NCBI RefSeq assembly: GCF_019703875.1 | Contig: NZ_AP024110.1 | Coordinates: forward strand, 434,001-498,000 | Direction: 5' to 3' | Source: Methyloradius palustris | Lineage (GTDB): Bacteria > Pseudomonadota > Gammaproteobacteria > Burkholderiales > Methylophilaceae | Length of the DNA stretch: 64,000 bases | In this document: piece by piece, positions 32,481 through 41,761 of the stretch | Layout: every line of letters starts with the position of its first letter | Position numbering within the stretch: the first letter of the stretch is position 1 | Notes under the pieces: model-generated | The model's input: only the letters and a program-made list of their open reading frames with translations | Databases searched by the model: none | What the model was told of the DNA's origin: nothing | Position numbers and translations under genes: made by a program

Positions 32481-32509
32481 TTGACTATGGTAGTATCGCG
32501 GCTTAATTT
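32481..32509 (+). promoter_or_regulatory. Candidate sigma-70 promoter for the tgt-yajC-secDF unit
   Basis: TTGACT, 17 bp, TAATTT, in the divergent region between pssA and tgt. The predicted start gives a ~70-nt 5' leader. Confidence 0.5.
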
Positions 32510-32585
32510 TTAGTCTTAATTTTAAACAAAAGTGCGTCACTAATATTTTGATTAAGTCACGCTTTAATAAGTAACCTTAACACGT

Positions 32586-33695
32586 ATGAAATTTAATCTA
32601 ATCAAACAAGATGGTGCTGCCAGGCGAGGCCTTGTGAGCTTGGCGCATGGCGATGTGCAGACGCCTGCCTTTATGCCAGTCGGCACTTATGGCTCAGTGA
32701 AATCACTCTCGCCTATAGAAGTAAAAGAAATCGGTGCGCACATCTTGCTCGGCAATACTTTCCATTTGTGGTTACGGCCAGGGTTGGATGTGATTGAGGC
32801 GCATGGCGGCTTGCATCAGTTTATGGGCTGGGATGGCCCCATACTAACCGACTCTGGCGGTTTTCAGGTGTGGAGTCTGGGCGCGCTACGTAAAATTTCT
32901 GAAGAAGGCGTTAAGTTTCGTTCCCCCATCAATGGTGACAGCTGTTTCCTGACGCCTGAAGAATCCATGCGCATCCAGCGTGTATTGAACTCCGACATCG
33001 TGATGGTGTTTGATGAATGCACGCCTTACCCCGCTACGCATCAGGAAGCCAATGACTCGATGCAGCTTAGCCTGCGCTGGGCCAAGCGTAGCAAGGCCGC
33101 ACATGAAGGTAACGCTAACGCCCTGTTTGGCATTATCCAGGGCGGCATGCATGAAGATTTGCGTAATGAATCTCTCGCAGGTCTTGAAGAGATTGGGTTT
33201 GATGGTTACGCGATTGGCGGCTTGTCGGTCGGCGAGCCGAAAGAAGATATGTTGCGCATTCTTACCCATACCGCGCCGCAGATGCCGAAAAATAAGCCGC
33301 GTTATCTAATGGGGGTGGGCACGCCAGAAGATTTAGTGGCTGCCGTTTCGCAAGGCATTGATATGTTTGACTGCGTGATGCCAACACGCAATGCACGCAA
33401 TGGATGGCTATTCACGCGACACGGCGACATCAAGCTCAAAAATGCGCGCTATAAATTAGATACTAGCCCGTTGGATGCTGAGTGCACTTGCTACACCTGC
33501 CGTAATTTCAGCCGCGCCTACTTGCATCATCTGCACAGGCTTGGCGAAATATTGGGTTCACGCCTTAATACCATCCACAATCTACATTATTACCAAGAGC
33601 TCATGGCTGGCATGCGCAAGGCGATTGAAGAAGGTAACTTTGCCAGTTTTAAAGAAGAATTCGCTAGAAACCGGGCAATTCACGTTAAGGCTTAG
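32586..33695 (+). CDS. tgt: tRNA-guanine transglycosylase
   Basis: Exchanges guanine-34 for preQ1 in tRNAs with GUN anticodons (queuosine pathway). 369 residues with TPAFMPVGTYGSVKSL, ILTDSGGFQVWSL (catalytic/base-recognition Asp), FGIIQGGMHEDLR, IGGLSVGE, MGVGTPEDLV, MFDCVMPTRNARNG (nucleophile Asp in FDCV) and the zinc site CTCYTC...H near the C-terminus. Complete. It is first in the tgt-yajC-secD-secF group found across proteobacteria; queA, often just upstream, is absent. Confidence 0.97.
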   Translation: MKFNLIKQDGAARRGLVSLAHGDVQTPAFMPVGTYGSVKSLSPIEVKEIGAHILLGNTFHLWLRPGLDVIEAHGGLHQFMGWDGPILTDSGGFQVWSLGALRKISEEGVKFRSPINGDSCFLTPEESMRIQRVLNSDIVMVFDECTPYPATHQEANDSMQLSLRWAKRSKAAHEGNANALFGIIQGGMHEDLRNESLAGLEEIGFDGYAIGGLSVGEPKEDMLRILTHTAPQMPKNKPRYLMGVGTPEDLVAAVSQGIDMFDCVMPTRNARNGWLFTRHGDIKLKNARYKLDTSPLDAECTCYTCRNFSRAYLHHLHRLGEILGSRLNTIHNLHYYQELMAGMRKAIEEGNFASFKEEFARNRAIHVKA

Positions 33696-33778
33696 TAGTG
33701 TATGGGCACTCTATGCTAAAATTTTTCGTTTTACTCTAACCAACTTAAGCAATATTAAAGTTACAGAAAAGGTCACTC

Positions 33779-34093
33779 ATGTTTATTAGTAACGCATATG
33801 CAGCCACAGGTGGCGCTCCAGAATATACCCAATTCCTTTTTCCAATCGCGATTGTAGTATTGTTTTATTTCATGCTGATTCGTCCACAGATGAAACAGGC
33901 GAAAGAACAACGCAAGATGATTGAAGCTTTGCAAAAAGGTGATGAAGTCAGCACATCAGGCGGCATCATCGGTACAGTAAGTAAAGTGGGTGATAGTTTT
34001 GTCGCGATTGAAATCGCCGCTGGCGTGATTATTAATGTACAAAAACCGACCATCCAGACTTTGCTGCCTAAAGGCACCATTAAGTCTATTTAG
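33779..34093 (+). CDS. yajC: Preprotein translocase accessory subunit YajC
   Basis: 104-residue single-span inner-membrane protein of the SecDF-YajC complex. N-terminal helix FLFPIAIVVLFYFMLIRPQMKQAKEQRKM, then a small cytoplasmic domain (LQKGDEVSTSGGIIGTVSKV, VAIEIAAGVIINVQKPTI). Sequence, size and position between tgt and secD are all standard. Confidence 0.96.
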   Translation: MFISNAYAATGGAPEYTQFLFPIAIVVLFYFMLIRPQMKQAKEQRKMIEALQKGDEVSTSGGIIGTVSKVGDSFVAIEIAAGVIINVQKPTIQTLLPKGTIKSI

Positions 34094-34170
34094 CCAAGTC
34101 TTTTTAATCAGTCAGTTCAAACCATAAATCAACTTCTAATCTCTTAGACACATCATTTGCGAGCCGCATC

Positions 34171-36000
34171 ATGAACCGCTATCCATTATGGAAAAACCTG
34201 CTAGTGATATTTGCCTTGGTATTCGGCATTGTGTATTCCTTGCCAAATATCTTCGGTGAATCGCCTGCAGTCCAAATCTCGCCGAATAAAAATACGGTCA
34301 AAATTGAGCCGGCATTGCTGGATCAGGTGGAGAATGCTTTAAAAGCGCAAAACATCAAGTTTGACCATTTGACGCTGGAGCCAAGTGGCATCAAGGTGCG
34401 CTTTGATGATACGGATACCCAACTTAAAGCTAAAGATGTATTGCAGAAGAGTCTGGGTGATGATTACGTCGTAGCACTCAACCTACTGACGCGTTCGCCG
34501 TCATGGCTGGCCAGCATTGGCGCATTGCCGATGTACCTTGGTCTGGATTTGCGCGGTGGTGTGCATTTCTTGCTGCAAGTGGACATGAAAGCCGCGCTGG
34601 ATAAAGCGACTGATCGTTATGTGGGTGATTTCCGCTCTTCACTACGCAATGAACGTGTGGCTTATCTTGGGATATCACGCGAGGGTCAATCTGTGCAGAT
34701 TCGTTTCAGTCAGTCGGCTGAACTTGAGAAAGCCAGAAAAATCATTGCCAAGGATTCCCCAGATTTAACGCTCAAAGACAGCGATACTGGCACTGAAAAA
34801 CTGTTGATTGCAACGCTCAATCCCCAAGCACAAAAACGCATTCAGGATTTTGCGCTCAAGCAAAACATTCAAACCCTGCACAACCGTATTAACGAGCTGG
34901 GTGTTGCCGAGCCGATTATCCAGCAACAAGGCTCAGATCGCGTAGTCGTGCAGTTGCCAGGTGTGCAGGACACGGCCAAGGCGAAAGAGATACTTGGTCG
35001 CACAGCAACGCTTGAGATACGCCTTGTAGATGAGGAAAAGAGTGATGCCAGTACATTGGATGCTGCGAGCAAAGGTCAAGTGCCTTTTGGCGACGAATAT
35101 TATGTTGGCCGAAATGGACAGCCCATTCTGGTGAAAAAGAGTGTGGTGCTCACTGGGGAATATATTACTGATGCTGGTCCAGGCTTAGATTCGCAGAATG
35201 GCGAATCTGTGGTGCATGTCACATTTGATGGCCGTGGTGCGCGTATTTTCAAGCAAGTGACCAAAGATAACGTTGGCAAGCGCATGGCTATTCTACTGGT
35301 TGAAAAAGGTAAGGCAGAAGTGATTACTGCCCCAGTGATTCGTGAGGAAATCGGCGGCGGCCGCGTGCAAATCTCAGGTATGGCCAGCGTACAAGAAGCT
35401 ACGGATGTTTCGCTGCTGTTAAGGGCTGGTGCTCTTGCCGCGCCTATGGAGATTGTTGAAGAACGCACCGTTGGGCCAAGTATGGGTGAAGAAAACATTA
35501 AGCGCGGTGTGCATTCTACGTTATGGGGTTTCCTTGCAATTGCGGTATTCATGGCTATTTACTATATGGCCTTTGGCACAGTCTCAGTGCTTGCCTTGGC
35601 AATCAATCTATTGTTCCTGTTGGCATTACTTTCAATCCTGCAAGCGACCTTGACCTTGCCAGGCCTTGCCGCGATTGCGCTTACACTCGGTATGGCGATT
35701 GACGCCAACGTGCTGATCAACGAACGTATCCGTGAAGAGTTGCGCAATGGCAATACGCCACAGGCTTCTATACACGCAGGCTATGACCGCGCATTTGATA
35801 CCATTTTGGACTCAAACGTGACGACGTTTATTGTGGGTTTGATGCTGTTCAGTTTTGGCTCAGGCCCAATTAAAGGGTTTGCCGTCGTGCATATGCTGGG
35901 GATTTTGACCTCAATGTTTAGCGCTGTGGTGGTATCAAGAGCCATCGTGAATCTGCTTTACGGCTATCGCCGCAAAGTTACTAAACTCGCAATTGGTTAA
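34171..36000 (+). CDS. secD: Protein translocase subunit SecD
   Basis: Inner-membrane, proton-driven partner of SecYEG that helps pull proteins into the periplasm. 609 residues: TM1 (WKNLLVIFALVFGIVYSLPNIF), the D1 motif MYLGLDLRGGVHFLLQVD, the large periplasmic P1 head (to about residue 440), and five C-terminal helices with GMAIDANVLINERIREEL (D519-equivalent proton path) and FILDSNVTTF-like text (TILDSNVTTFIVGL). Normal length. 77 bp after yajC and 77 bp before secF. Confidence 0.97.
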   Translation: MNRYPLWKNLLVIFALVFGIVYSLPNIFGESPAVQISPNKNTVKIEPALLDQVENALKAQNIKFDHLTLEPSGIKVRFDDTDTQLKAKDVLQKSLGDDYVVALNLLTRSPSWLASIGALPMYLGLDLRGGVHFLLQVDMKAALDKATDRYVGDFRSSLRNERVAYLGISREGQSVQIRFSQSAELEKARKIIAKDSPDLTLKDSDTGTEKLLIATLNPQAQKRIQDFALKQNIQTLHNRINELGVAEPIIQQQGSDRVVVQLPGVQDTAKAKEILGRTATLEIRLVDEEKSDASTLDAASKGQVPFGDEYYVGRNGQPILVKKSVVLTGEYITDAGPGLDSQNGESVVHVTFDGRGARIFKQVTKDNVGKRMAILLVEKGKAEVITAPVIREEIGGGRVQISGMASVQEATDVSLLLRAGALAAPMEIVEERTVGPSMGEENIKRGVHSTLWGFLAIAVFMAIYYMAFGTVSVLALAINLLFLLALLSILQATLTLPGLAAIALTLGMAIDANVLINERIREELRNGNTPQASIHAGYDRAFDTILDSNVTTFIVGLMLFSFGSGPIKGFAVVHMLGILTSMFSAVVVSRAIVNLLYGYRRKVTKLAIG

Positions 36001-36077
36001 TTGGCTCCAGTGCATACAAACCAGACGCTTTATCAAGAATGATGCGTTACTAAAATAAACGAGATGAATTAAAGATT

Positions 36078-37013
36078 ATGGAAATTTTCAAGATCAAAAA
36101 AGATATTCCCTTCATGAGTTATGGCCGTCTCACAACGGCTATTTCTCTGATCACCTTTATTCTGGCGATATTCTTTCTAGCGCACCGCGGCCTGAATCTG
36201 GGAGTAGATTTCACTGGCGGTACGATCATCGAGGTGAGCTATCCAGAAACGGCTGATCTGGGCAAGATTCGTGAAGTGGTTGATACCTTGGGGCACAAAG
36301 AAGCAACCGTGCAGAACTTCGGTAGCAGTCACGATGTGTTGATTCGGTTGCCACTAAAAGAAGGTGTGACCAAAGCCCAATTGTCAGAGCAAGTATTGGC
36401 CGCATTGACCGAGAAAACGCCTGGTGTAGAAATGCGCCGCGTGGAGTTGGTGGGTTCGCAAGTTGGCCAAGAGCTCTATGAAAACGGCGCACTGGCCTTG
36501 TTATTGGTTTCAGTCGGTATCGTTGCCTACTTGGCTTTACGTTTTGAGTGGCGTTTTGCGGTAGCCGCGATTGTTGCCAATATGCATGACGTGGTGATCA
36601 TTCTTGGCTTCTTCGCATTCTTTCAGTGGGAATTTAATTTGACCGTGCTTGCGGCGATTCTGGCCGTGCTAGGTTACTCGGTGAATGAGTCTGTGGTGGT
36701 GTTTGACCGTGTGCGTGAAAACTTCCGCAAGATGCGTAAGGCTAGCGTGCCAGATGTCATCAATAATGCAATCACAGCTACCATGTCACGTACCGTGATT
36801 ACGCACGCCATGACGCAAACAATGGTCTGCTCAATGCTACTATTTGGTGGCGAAGTGCTGCACAATTTTGCGCTGGCACTGACTATTGGTATTTTGTTCG
36901 GTATCTATTCTTCAGTGCTGGTGGCGAGCCCTGTTGCTATGTGGTTAGGTGTTTCGCGTGCAAACTTGATGGGCAATACTGAAAAGAAATCTGACGTAGA
37001 AGCAATGCCTTGA
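36078..37013 (+). CDS. secF: Protein translocase subunit SecF
   Basis: 311-residue partner of SecD. TM1 followed by GLNLGVDFTGGTIIEVSYP (SecF signature), a short periplasmic domain (EVVDTLGHKEATVQNFG), VELVGSQVGQELYENGALALL, and five C-terminal helices including GYSVNESVVVFDRVREN and SRTVITHAMTQTMVCSMLLFGG. Complete, with a normal C-terminal cytoplasmic tail. Confidence 0.97.
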   Translation: MEIFKIKKDIPFMSYGRLTTAISLITFILAIFFLAHRGLNLGVDFTGGTIIEVSYPETADLGKIREVVDTLGHKEATVQNFGSSHDVLIRLPLKEGVTKAQLSEQVLAALTEKTPGVEMRRVELVGSQVGQELYENGALALLLVSVGIVAYLALRFEWRFAVAAIVANMHDVVIILGFFAFFQWEFNLTVLAAILAVLGYSVNESVVVFDRVRENFRKMRKASVPDVINNAITATMSRTVITHAMTQTMVCSMLLFGGEVLHNFALALTIGILFGIYSSVLVASPVAMWLGVSRANLMGNTEKKSDVEAMP

Positions 37014-37070
37014 CACTATTACCGCCCAGCGCGGTAAACTAGTGTTCACCCACTACATTTTCAAACCTCT

Positions 37071-38330
37071 TTGGACGTTATCTCCCTGCCCATGCAGTAT
37101 GGCGTACTTGCCATACTGCTCATGATTTCTGGCCTGTTTTCAATCGCTGAAACCAGTTTGATGTCGCTCAACCGTTATCGCCTGCGTAAGCTAGTGGACG
37201 AAGGCCATCGTGGCGCTCGGCTCGCCACAAAATTACTCAATAAAACAGATAAATTATTAGGCGTCATTCTGCTTGGCAATAACTTCGCCAATGCTTGCTC
37301 AGTGACACTAGTTGCCGTGATTAGCGTTGAGTTATATGGTGAAGATAAGTCTGCCTTGATGGTCGGCACTATCCTCATTACCGTGGCTACGCTCATTTTT
37401 AGCGAAATGTTACCTCGAGTATTTGCAGCCCGTTTTCCCGAAAGAATAGCCTTCGCCAGTAGTTATGTGCTGACACCATTACTTAAACTTCTCTATCCCA
37501 TCGTCTGGCTAATCAATGCGTTGGTCAACGTCATTGCGCGATTATTTGGCATCAAAGTGAATTTTACTGAAAATGGCCATGCGCTTTCCATGGATGAACT
37601 ACGCCATATCGTGCTGGATGCGGGCAGCTATATCCCCAAAAAACACCGTGCCATCTTGTTGAATCTTTTTGATCTTGAAAAGAGCACGGTGGATGACGTG
37701 ATGACGGCACACACCAATATTGAAGTGATTGATTTTGATGAGCCGATTGAAGAGATCATCAAGCAATTATCGTCCAGTCAGCACACACGGTTGCCGGTGC
37801 GCCAAGGCGCGAATGAAGAAATCGTCGGCATATTGCATATACGCAAAGTGATGAACCATTTGCGTGATGGCGAACTGGATCTTGAGATACTGCGGGAAAT
37901 CATCTCTGACCCTTACTTTATCCCTTCTGGAACTCCGCTCTATATGCAGATGCAGCAGTTCCAGGAGAACAAGCAGCGTATTGCGCTGGTGGTTGATGAA
38001 TACGGTGAACTCAAAGGCTTGGTGACACTCGAAGATATACTTGAGGAAATCATCGGCGATTTCACTACCCAATCACCTTCGCTTTCTGGGGCATATCATC
38101 AGGATGAAGATGGCAGTTGGTTAGTGGATGGTATTAGTCCATTGCGTGATCTCAATAAAAAACTTGCGCTATCATTACCATTAGATGGTCCGCGCACACT
38201 GAATGGCTTGGTGCTGGAGCATTTTGAGGATATTCCGGAGCCTGGCACCAGTTTCAAGATTGCAGGGCATACCCTTGAGATTGTCCAGACGCAGGACAAA
38301 GTCGTTAAAAGCGTACGCATTTTTCCCTGA
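37071..38330 (+). CDS. CNNM/CorC-type transporter (DUF21, CBS pair, CorC_HlyC)
   Basis: 419 residues. DUF21/CNNM membrane domain at about 1-195 with four helices (MISGLFSIAETSLMSLNRYRLRKL, FGIKVNF), a CBS pair (about 205-330: VDDVMTAHTNIEVIDFDEPI, RIALVVDEYGELKGLVTLEDILEEIIGD) and a C-terminal CorC_HlyC domain (about 340-419: DGSWLVDGISPLRDLNKKL). The family acts in Mg2+/Co2+ homeostasis. The annotated start is TTG; ATG 37092 is an alternative and would still include TM1. It lies 57 bp after secF. Confidence 0.88.
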   Translation: MDVISLPMQYGVLAILLMISGLFSIAETSLMSLNRYRLRKLVDEGHRGARLATKLLNKTDKLLGVILLGNNFANACSVTLVAVISVELYGEDKSALMVGTILITVATLIFSEMLPRVFAARFPERIAFASSYVLTPLLKLLYPIVWLINALVNVIARLFGIKVNFTENGHALSMDELRHIVLDAGSYIPKKHRAILLNLFDLEKSTVDDVMTAHTNIEVIDFDEPIEEIIKQLSSSQHTRLPVRQGANEEIVGILHIRKVMNHLRDGELDLEILREIISDPYFIPSGTPLYMQMQQFQENKQRIALVVDEYGELKGLVTLEDILEEIIGDFTTQSPSLSGAYHQDEDGSWLVDGISPLRDLNKKLALSLPLDGPRTLNGLVLEHFEDIPEPGTSFKIAGHTLEIVQTQDKVVKSVRIFP

Positions 38331-38448
38331 AAATCCGCGCTGAATCAGCGATCTTGCAAGTGTAGGCGCCAAGATTGGAACAAAGATGATTAACCACACT
38401 TGTTTCAGGCTTGAATTATTCTAAATTCGGTTCAATATAGGTACCACG

Positions 38449-38760
38449 ATGGCAAGTATTAAAAATCAGGAAAATACTGTCCTAGAGAAAAAGGCGGTTA
38501 AAACTAAACCGCCAGCGATGTATAAAGTATTACTGTTAAATGACGATTACACTCCTATGGAGTTTGTGGTTGATGTGATACAGCGGTTTTTTAGTAAAAG
38601 TCGTGAACAAGCAACGCAAATCATGCTCAAAGTACATACCGAGGGCGCTGGAGTGTGTGGGGTTTACCCACACGGCATTGCAGAAACAAAAGTAAACCAG
38701 GTTTTAGAATACGCTCGCGAACATCAACACCCATTGCAATGCGCAATGGAAGAAGTCTGA
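38449..38760 (+). CDS. clpS: ClpA adaptor protein ClpS
   Basis: N-recognin that delivers N-degron substrates to ClpAP. 103 residues with the flexible N-terminus and the conserved core MYKVLLLNDDYTPMEFVVDVI (Asn/Asp pair that binds the substrate amino group), FFSKSREQATQIMLKVHTEGAGVCGVYPHGIAETKV and REHQHPLQCAMEEV. The upstream 118 bp contains the small palindrome CGCTGA-A-TCAGCG. clpA starts 13 bp downstream. Confidence 0.97.
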   Translation: MASIKNQENTVLEKKAVKTKPPAMYKVLLLNDDYTPMEFVVDVIQRFFSKSREQATQIMLKVHTEGAGVCGVYPHGIAETKVNQVLEYAREHQHPLQCAMEEV

Positions 38761-38773
38761 GGAAACGCAAATT

Positions 38774-41065
38774 ATGATAGCCCAGGAATTAGAAGTCTCC
38801 CTACACATGGCATTTATGGATGCTCGGCAGAAACGCCATGAGCTGATCACGGTTGAGCATCTATTGCTCGCCATGATTGATAATCCAACTGCGGCTGAAG
38901 TACTTAGGTCATGCGGCGCTAATCTCGATAATCTGCGTAGCGAACTTAATCACTACATTGAAGAACACACCCCAACTGTAGAAGGCGATGAAGAGGTCGA
39001 TACACAGCCAACGTTAGGCTTTCAACGCGTAATTCAGCGTGCGATTTTGCATGTGCAATCATCAGGTAAAAAAGAAGTGACAGGCGCTAACGTACTTGTT
39101 GCGATTTATGGTGAAAAAGATTCGCATGCTGTGTTCTTCTTGCATCAGCAATCTGTGACTCGCCTTGATGTTGTTAACTTCATCTCACATGGCGTTGCTA
39201 AGGTGGCTGATGGCGCTAACAAACGTGCCGAAACAGAGCAAGAGGCTGAAACAGAAGCCGCACCTGCTGGCGCGCTTGAAAACTACACACTGAATTTAAA
39301 CCAGCAAGTATTGGCTGGAAAGATAGATCCACTTATTGGCCGCGATAGCGAAATTGAACGTGTCATCCAAACCCTTTGCCGCCGTCGTAAAAACAACCCA
39401 TTATTGGTGGGTGAGGCAGGAGTTGGTAAAACTGCTATTGCAGAAGGATTAGCACGCCGTATCGTTGAAGGTAACGTGCCTGAAGTCTTATCCAAGGCTG
39501 TAATCTATTCGCTAGATATGGGCGCGCTGTTAGCTGGTACGAAATACCGTGGTGATTTTGAGCAACGCCTAAAAGCCGTCATGAAGAAACTTGCTGAAAG
39601 CCCAAACTCAGTCTTGTTTGTGGATGAAATCCATACCTTGATTGGTGCTGGCGCTGCCAGTGGTGGCACATTGGATGCCTCTAATTTGCTCAAGCCTGCG
39701 CTTTCAAACGGCTCGCTCAAATGCATAGGCGCAACTACTTATCAGGAATATCGTGGCATCTTTGAAAAAGACCACGCACTTTCACGTCGCTTCCAGAAAG
39801 TGGATGTTTCTGAGCCTAGCGTTTCTGAAACCATTGAAATACTTAAGGGCTTGAAATCACGTTTTGAACAGCATCATGGCGTGAAATACAGCGCATCTGC
39901 TTTGAGCACTGCGGCTGAGCTTTCTGCTAAATACATCAACGATCGCCATTTGCCAGACAAGGCGATTGACGTGATTGATGAGGCTGGCGCTGCGCAACGT
40001 ATCTTGCCTAAATCCAAGCAGAAGAAAGTGATCAGCAACAAGGAGATTGAAGACATCATCGCCAAGATTGCGCGGATTCCGCCCAAGAATATTTCAAGTG
40101 ACGATCGCAATGCGCTTAAAACGCTGGATCGTGATTTGAAGGCGACTGTGTTTGGTCAAGATAAGGCCATAGAATCGCTGTCAGCCGCCATTAAAATGGC
40201 GCGTAGTGGTTTGGGTAGCCAAGATAAACCAATCGGCTCATTCCTGTTCTCTGGCCCTACTGGGGTTGGTAAAACAGAAGTGGCAAAACAGTTGGCTTAC
40301 ACATTGGGTATCGAGCTGATTCGTTTTGATATGTCTGAATACATGGAGCGTCATGCGGTGTCTCGCTTGATTGGCGCACCTCCAGGCTATGTTGGTTTTG
40401 AGCAGGGTGGGTTGATGACAGAAGCCATCACCAAGCATCCATATTGCGTATTGTTGTTAGATGAGATTGAAAAAGCCCATCCAGACATTTTCAATATCTT
40501 GCTACAGGTAATGGATCACGGCACACTGACTGATAACAATGGTCGTAAGGCTGATTTCCGCAATGTCACGATTATCATGACTACCAATGCTGGTGCTGAA
40601 GCCATATCTAAAACAGGTATCGGCTTCAATCTGCCTAGCAAGGTGAATGATGACTTGGCTGAAATCAAGCGTATGTTCAGCCCTGAGTTCCGCAATCGTC
40701 TTGATGCGACTGTGTCGTTTGCACCATTGACGCAAGAGATCATCATGCGCGTAGTGGATAAATTCTTGATGCAGCTTGAAGATCAGTTGCACGAGAAAAA
40801 GGTTGAAGTCAGCTTCAGTGATGAACTAAAAGCTTATCTCGGCAAGAATGGCTTTGATCCATTGATGGGCGCAAGGCCGATGTCGCGATTGATCCAAGAC
40901 ACTATCCGCAGAGCCTTGGCAGACGAGTTATTGTTCGGTCGCTTGGCGAATGGTGGTAGCGTTAAAGTGGATATTGACGATAAAGACCAAGTCAAACTGG
41001 TATTTGATGAAGAGCCAACCAGCAAGCCAAGCAAACCATCAAAACTGGAAGTTGATCTAGCTTAA
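38774..41065 (+). CDS. clpA: ATP-dependent Clp protease ATP-binding subunit ClpA
   Basis: AAA+ unfoldase of ClpAP, 763 residues. Clp N-domain (1-140), an acidic linker (RAETEQEAETEAAPAG, about 151-165), AAA1 (Walker A GEAGVGKT at 213-220; Walker B VLFVDEIHTLIG) and AAA2 (Walker A GPTGVGKTE near 495; Walker B LLLDEIEKAHPDI). The IGF/IGL-type ClpP loop is IGFNL within ISKTGIGFNLPS. No M-domain, which separates it from ClpB. Tail rich in KPSKPSK. Followed by a strong terminator. Confidence 0.97.
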   Translation: MIAQELEVSLHMAFMDARQKRHELITVEHLLLAMIDNPTAAEVLRSCGANLDNLRSELNHYIEEHTPTVEGDEEVDTQPTLGFQRVIQRAILHVQSSGKKEVTGANVLVAIYGEKDSHAVFFLHQQSVTRLDVVNFISHGVAKVADGANKRAETEQEAETEAAPAGALENYTLNLNQQVLAGKIDPLIGRDSEIERVIQTLCRRRKNNPLLVGEAGVGKTAIAEGLARRIVEGNVPEVLSKAVIYSLDMGALLAGTKYRGDFEQRLKAVMKKLAESPNSVLFVDEIHTLIGAGAASGGTLDASNLLKPALSNGSLKCIGATTYQEYRGIFEKDHALSRRFQKVDVSEPSVSETIEILKGLKSRFEQHHGVKYSASALSTAAELSAKYINDRHLPDKAIDVIDEAGAAQRILPKSKQKKVISNKEIEDIIAKIARIPPKNISSDDRNALKTLDRDLKATVFGQDKAIESLSAAIKMARSGLGSQDKPIGSFLFSGPTGVGKTEVAKQLAYTLGIELIRFDMSEYMERHAVSRLIGAPPGYVGFEQGGLMTEAITKHPYCVLLLDEIEKAHPDIFNILLQVMDHGTLTDNNGRKADFRNVTIIMTTNAGAEAISKTGIGFNLPSKVNDDLAEIKRMFSPEFRNRLDATVSFAPLTQEIIMRVVDKFLMQLEDQLHEKKVEVSFSDELKAYLGKNGFDPLMGARPMSRLIQDTIRRALADELLFGRLANGGSVKVDIDDKDQVKLVFDEEPTSKPSKPSKLEVDLA

Positions 41066-41093
41066 GCAATCGTTATTAGTTATTGCTTCCCCG

Positions 41094-41133
41094 TGGGTTG
41101 ATGCGCTAGTCGTGTCAGCCCATTTTTTATTTT
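41094..41133 (+). terminator. Terminator after clpA
   Basis: TGGGTTGA / TCAGCCCA stem (one G-T pair, 13-base loop) followed by TTTTTTATTTTT. It also overlaps the convergent GST gene's 3' end. Confidence 0.85.
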
Positions 41134-41732
41134 TGCATAATGCTAATAAAGAGCGGTGAATTAACCCATTCATTCAGCCATGCGCGGACTTTTGGGTAGG
41201 GCGCTTGTGAGAACCATGGCTCATCTACGCCCGCAAATTGGCGAACAAATGGAAAGATGGCGATGTCTGCAATCGAACAATTGCTACCTAACAAATAATG
41301 ATGTTGGACGAGTAGCGCTTCTAGCTTGCTGACAAATACCTCACATTGTTGTCGATACTCTTCTTGTGAGTGCTCGGGAAAGCGCACGGCATATTTATAG
41401 CGGTCTAGCGCCTGTTTGAATGTGCCATCATTTTCTGAAATCAGCCGATTAGCATCAATTGCCAGTTCACTTGCGCTGTTTGATAGCCAATCGTCTTTAT
41501 CTTGCTGCAACAACGCCCATTGCATGATCTCCAGGCTTTGTTCAATCACCTTGCCATCTGGTAACGCAAGTACAGGCACCGTGGCTTTGGGCGAGACTTC
41601 TAATAGATGCTGCGGTTTATCTCTAAGTGAAATCTCGATAATTTCAACCGTAATGTCGCTATATCGCAACGCCATACGGGCGCGCATGGCATAAGGGCAA
41701 CGACGATAAGAGTAGAGGATGGGAATGCTCAT
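41127..41732 (-). CDS. Glutathione S-transferase family protein
   Basis: 201 residues. The thioredoxin-like N-domain has YSYRRCPYAMRARMALRYS, a Cys-containing omega-like active site, then PKATVPVLALPDGKVIEQSLEIMQW (cis-Pro and SNAIL-type glutathione site, ES to QS). The helical C-domain has YLLGSNCSIADIAIFPFVRQF (N-capping box). The cysteine at the active site suggests thiol-transferase activity more than conjugation. Substrate unknown. 29 bp downstream of the ypjD-like gene on the same strand. Confidence 0.85.
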   Translation of the reverse strand: MSIPILYSYRRCPYAMRARMALRYSDITVEIIEISLRDKPQHLLEVSPKATVPVLALPDGKVIEQSLEIMQWALLQQDKDDWLSNSASELAIDANRLISENDGTFKQALDRYKYAVRFPEHSQEEYRQQCEVFVSKLEALLVQHHYLLGSNCSIADIAIFPFVRQFAGVDEPWFSQAPYPKVRAWLNEWVNSPLFISIMQK

Positions 41733-41761
41733 TGATGATACGTGCCGCTAGAAATTCAGCG

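Noticed and set aside
38410..38440. Heat-shock (sigma-32) promoter before clpS (CTTGAA ... CAATATAG)
   Set aside because: The -10 part lacks the CCCCAT core and the spacing would leave almost no 5' leader; too weak to claim.
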